DNA of 6,749 nt from an uncultured Micrococcales bacterium (lineage in GTDB: Bacteria; Actinomycetota; Actinomycetes; Actinomycetales; Microbacteriaceae): the NCBI GenBank assembly GCA_903853515.1, contig CAINTU010000045.1, positions 1 to 6,749 of the forward strand. The letters are read 5' to 3'. The position numbers and the translations under genes were made by a program. Below, piece by piece: positions 4,384 to 6,749 of this stretch (within the stretch, counting starts at the first letter, position 1; each line of letters starts with the position of its first letter). Below the pieces are notes generated by a model. The model was not told where the DNA came from. It did not search any database and saw nothing but the letters and a program-made list of their open reading frames with translations.

Positions 4384-5069
4384 CGCTGCACCCCATAGCC
4401 TGCGCCTTTTTCGTCGCGCACGATAACGCCATCTTTCAATTCGACTACGCGTTTCTTAAGACGATCAACAATTCCTCTGTCGTGGGTGGCCATGATGACG
4501 GTCGTGCCGGCCAGATTGATGCGCTCAAGAAGCGCCATTATTTCTTCGCTGGTTTTTGGGTCGAGGTTGCCGGTTGGTTCGTCGGCAAGCAAAATCGCCG
4601 GATTGTTTACGATCGCACGCGCGAGAGCGATGCGCTGCTGTTCGCCGCCGCTTAGTTCTGAAGGCAAACTGTTGGCCTTGTGCTCAAGGCCTACACGTCG
4701 AAGCACATCTGGCACTGCTTCGGCTATAAAGCCAGCTGACTTGCCGATAACCTCGAGGCTGAACGCCACATTTTGAGCCGCTGTCTTGTTTGGCAACAAA
4801 CGAAAGTCTTGAAAAACAACGCCCAGTTGGCGACGAAAAAGCGGCACCCGACGATTAGGCAGGCCAACTAGGTTTTGACCGAGCACAAAAATCTCGCCGC
4901 CCGAAGGAACGTCTTCGCGCAAAATCAAACGCATCAAACTAGATTTGCCAGAGCCAGAAGCGCCGACCAAAAATACGAACTCGCCTTTTTCTATTTCGAG
5001 CGAGACCCCATCAAGCGCAGCCCTCGGGGCGCTGGGATAACTTTTGGTCACATTGCTTATGCTGATCAT
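4380..5069 (-). CDS. ftsE: Cell-division ATP-binding protein FtsE
   Basis: A 229-residue ABC ATPase that powers FtsX at the division septum. All nucleotide-binding motifs are present: Walker A GASGSGKS (36-43), Q-loop VVFQDF with Q87, signature LSGGEQQR (139-146), Walker B ILLADEP (159-165) with the catalytic Glu164, D-loop NLD (168-170), and switch His196 in ATHD. The N-terminus MISISNVTKSYP fits FtsE without extension, which supports ATG 5069 although no good Shine-Dalgarno precedes it. The ftsX partner overlaps its stop. It follows prfB by 87 bp, the usual actinobacterial order; that gap could hold a promoter, since TATCTA (complement of 5087-5092) resembles a -10 box, but no clear -35 is seen. 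Confidence 0.97.
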   Translation of the reverse strand: MISISNVTKSYPSAPRAALDGVSLEIEKGEFVFLVGASGSGKSSLMRLILREDVPSGGEIFVLGQNLVGLPNRRVPLFRRQLGVVFQDFRLLPNKTAAQNVAFSLEVIGKSAGFIAEAVPDVLRRVGLEHKANSLPSELSGGEQQRIALARAIVNNPAILLADEPTGNLDPKTSEEIMALLERINLAGTTVIMATHDRGIVDRLKKRVVELKDGVIVRDEKGAGYGVQR

Positions 5070-5156
5070 TAGGTTTTAAGCCTAGGTAGATAGCGGCCAG
5101 CCAGGCGGATGGCCGGGGTGCGTGTCTGCCGACAGAGGTGCGTTCTTGCCTTAGGT
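5070..5156 (-). other. prfB-ftsE gap with hairpins
   Basis: Contains CGGCCA (5094-5099) and TGGCCG (5110-5115), a 6-bp GC-rich inverted repeat with a 10-nt loop, and a smaller TGTC/GACA hairpin (5123-5126 with 5131-5134). Neither has a following T run, so I do not call a terminator. It may slow read-through from prfB to ftsE. Confidence 0.35.
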
Positions 5157-6266
5157 TTAGGCCGCGGGCGACTGCTTGCGCCAACGGATGCCAGCGGCGA
5201 TAAAGCCATCCAAGTCGCCATCAAATACGGCATCAGGATTGTTGACCTCAAAGTTTGTGCGCAGATCTTTAACCATTTGATAAGGCGCCAAAACATAAGA
5301 ACGCATTTGGTCACCCCAACTGGCCGTGGCATCGCCGGCAAGCTGTTTTTTGGTTGCCTCTTCTTCGCGGCGACGAATTTCGAGCAAACGACTCTGCAAA
5401 ACGCGAAGTGCGGCCGCTTTGTTTTGAATCTGCGATTTTTCGTTTTGGCAACTCACCACAGTGCCGGTTGGCAAGTGAGTAATGCGCACCGCCGAATCAG
5501 TTGTGTTAACCGACTGGCCACCAGGGCCAGACGAGCGAAACACGTCGACGCGAATGTCGTTTTCAGGAATCTCAATCACATCGGTCTGTTCGATTAGCGG
5601 CACAACTTCAACCGCTGCGAAAGAGGTTTGGCGTTTGCCGGCTGCGTTAAAAGGGCTCATTCGCACAAGTCGGTGTGTGCCAGCCTCGACCGAAAGTGAG
5701 CCATAGGCATATGGCGCGTCTATTTCAAAAGTTGCAGATTTGATGCCTGCACCCTCGGCATAGCTGATGTCGAGCACTTGCGCCGGCATCGACTGTTTTT
5801 CGGCATAGCGCAAATACATGCGCATCAACATTTGAGCAAAATCGGTTGCATCGTCGCCGCCCGCGCCAGAGCGAATAGTAATTACGGCCGCACGAGAATC
5901 GTAATCACCGTTCAGCAGGGTCTGAATCTCGAGTTCGCCAATATTCTTTTGTAACGACAAAAGCTCGTTGCGCGCCTCGTTAGCGGTGGCCGCATCGCTC
6001 TCTGCGTTGGCGAGCTCAATCAGAACCTCAAGATCATCAAGTCGCGCGGCAACATCGTTGACTCGATTGCGTTGAGATTGTTTGCGGCTTAGAGCGCTCG
6101 TGACCTTTTGGGCAAGCTCAGGGTCATCCCAGAGATTTGGCACTTGTGCCTTGGCTTCGAGCTCTTCGATTTCGGTTTCGAGCTTCGGCAAGTTGACGAC
6201 CTCGCGAATCGAGGCGAAGGTGCCCCGAACTGCCTTGATTTCGGCAGATAGATCGAGGTCAGACAT
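5157..6266 (-). CDS. prfB: Peptide chain release factor 2 (RF2)
   Basis: RF2 ends translation at UGA and UAA. The 369-residue protein has the RF2-specific stop-codon-reading tripeptide SPF at 204-206 (in RLVRMSPFNAAGKRQ) and the GGQ motif at 249-251 (SSGPGGQSVN), which triggers peptidyl-tRNA hydrolysis. A GAGGDDATDFAQML stretch (134-147) begins the core after a long coiled-coil domain 1. I place the start at ATG 6266-6264 (MSDLDLSAEI). The frame is open for 48 more codons, but those lie antisense to the divergent transporter gene and do not look like RF2. The coding frame is uninterrupted, so the autoregulatory +1 frameshift at an early UGA found in E. coli is absent, as is usual in Actinobacteria. 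It heads the prfB-ftsE-ftsX-smpB cluster. TAAACT (complement of 6274-6279) ends 7 nt before the ATG and could give a leaderless mRNA. Confidence 0.96.
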   Translation of the reverse strand: MSDLDLSAEIKAVRGTFASIREVVNLPKLETEIEELEAKAQVPNLWDDPELAQKVTSALSRKQSQRNRVNDVAARLDDLEVLIELANAESDAATANEARNELLSLQKNIGELEIQTLLNGDYDSRAAVITIRSGAGGDDATDFAQMLMRMYLRYAEKQSMPAQVLDISYAEGAGIKSATFEIDAPYAYGSLSVEAGTHRLVRMSPFNAAGKRQTSFAAVEVVPLIEQTDVIEIPENDIRVDVFRSSGPGGQSVNTTDSAVRITHLPTGTVVSCQNEKSQIQNKAAALRVLQSRLLEIRRREEEATKKQLAGDATASWGDQMRSYVLAPYQMVKDLRTNFEVNNPDAVFDGDLDGFIAAGIRWRKQSPAA

Positions 6267-6295
6267 GCTCTCTAGTTTAGGCGAGGCATAATTGC

Positions 6296-6749
6296 ATGGT
6301 GCCCAAACAATCCCAAGGCTTTTCGCTCGCCTCGATTGTTTTACCCGTTTTAGTGCCATCGATTTTGTTCTCGATTGGCGAGGCGGCGCTGCTGCCGCTG
6401 ATTCCGGCAAACGCTCATGAACTCGGCGCTGACTTGCCCACCGCCGGAATCATCGCCGGGCTTGTGATGCTTGGCACGATTTGCGCAGATCTGCCAGCCG
6501 CTCGCCTGGTTGACCATGTTGGTGAGCGAGTTGCCATGATTATCGGCACCTTCGTTGGCATGCTCGGCATGGTCGTCGCCTTTTTTGCACCGAACCTTTA
6601 TTTGCTTGGTACTGGCGTTTTGATGCTTGGCGCTGCAGCGGCAGTGTTCTATTTGGCTAGACACGCATGGATGGCAGAGCACGTGCCGCTAGCTTTTCGT
6701 GCGAGAGCCCTGAGTTTGCTCGGCGGCACCTTTCGCGCCGGTGGGTTTA
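6296..6749 (+). CDS. MFS-type transporter, N-terminal part (cut by window edge)
   Basis: An open frame of 151 codons runs off the right edge. The protein is very hydrophobic, with likely membrane helices at about 11-35, 48-68, 79-98 and 101-122 and a fifth starting near 138. Between helices 2 and 3, DLPAARLVDHVGERVAM (65-81) matches the loop motif A pattern of the major facilitator superfamily (acidic residue, then D-x-x-G-x-R). The substrate cannot be told from this part; drug or metabolite efflux would be usual for such proteins. The start is ATG 6296, or GTG 6299. AGGCGAGG at 6279-6286 could serve as Shine-Dalgarno at a longish distance, while CATAAT (6287-6292) would suit a leaderless start at the GTG. 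It is divergent from prfB with only 29 bp between starts. Confidence 0.8.
   Translation, partial: MVPKQSQGFSLASIVLPVLVPSILFSIGEAALLPLIPANAHELGADLPTAGIIAGLVMLGTICADLPAARLVDHVGERVAMIIGTFVGMLGMVVAFFAPNLYLLGTGVLMLGAAAAVFYLARHAWMAEHVPLAFRARALSLLGGTFRAGGF

Noticed and set aside
5157..6266. Looked for a programmed frameshift site (early in-frame UGA) in prfB.
   Set aside because: The coding frame is uninterrupted from ATG to stop; none needed.
6267..6410. 48-codon N-terminal extension of prfB.
   Set aside because: It is antisense to the transporter start, has no RF2 similarity, and RF2 length is right from ATG 6266.
6350..6682. Minus-strand 110-codon open frame opposite the transporter.
   Set aside because: Cys/His/Gln-rich composition with no family resemblance, lying wholly antisense to a membrane protein; a shadow frame.

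Overview
The window looks like chromosomal DNA from an actinobacterium of moderate GC content, perhaps a freshwater Microbacteriaceae-type or similar small-genome lineage. The evidence is the gene order prfB-ftsE-ftsX-smpB-ssrA, all on the minus strand, which is a classic actinobacterial arrangement; an RF2 gene without the programmed frameshift; and a tmRNA tag (AKSNSADFTLAA) of actinobacterial type. Genus-level placement is a guess.

Right part (2468-6749): a divergent MFS-type transporter gene, cut by the window edge, runs rightwards from 6296. From 6266 leftwards come prfB (release factor 2), ftsE and ftsX (cell-division ABC module, overlapping by 4 bp), smpB (tmRNA-binding protein) and ssrA (tmRNA, with its own promoter-like sequence). 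The set joins translation termination and ribosome rescue (RF2, SmpB, tmRNA) with control of septal cell-wall hydrolysis (FtsEX).

Middle part (about 958-2468): this reads as a 1.5-kb insertion attached to the 3' end of ssrA. At 958-1013, in the same orientation as ssrA, lies a decayed second copy of a tRNA/tmRNA 3' domain (acceptor 3' strand, T loop, encoded CCA), followed by a terminator. The segment between the intact ssrA end and this remnant carries paired copies of an AAGCAAC-type direct repeat near both ends, an N-terminally truncated purC (SAICAR synthetase C-terminal half, plus strand) and a secreted collagen-like protein (minus strand). The two genes converge on a perfect 23-bp palindrome that contains both stop codons. 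No integrase is present. It is best read as the remnant of a tmRNA-targeting integrative element, or as a very small island.

Left part (1-936): an unrecognised small lipoprotein gene on the minus strand, preceded by the terminator that probably once belonged to ssrA, then about 300 bp in which I see no gene.
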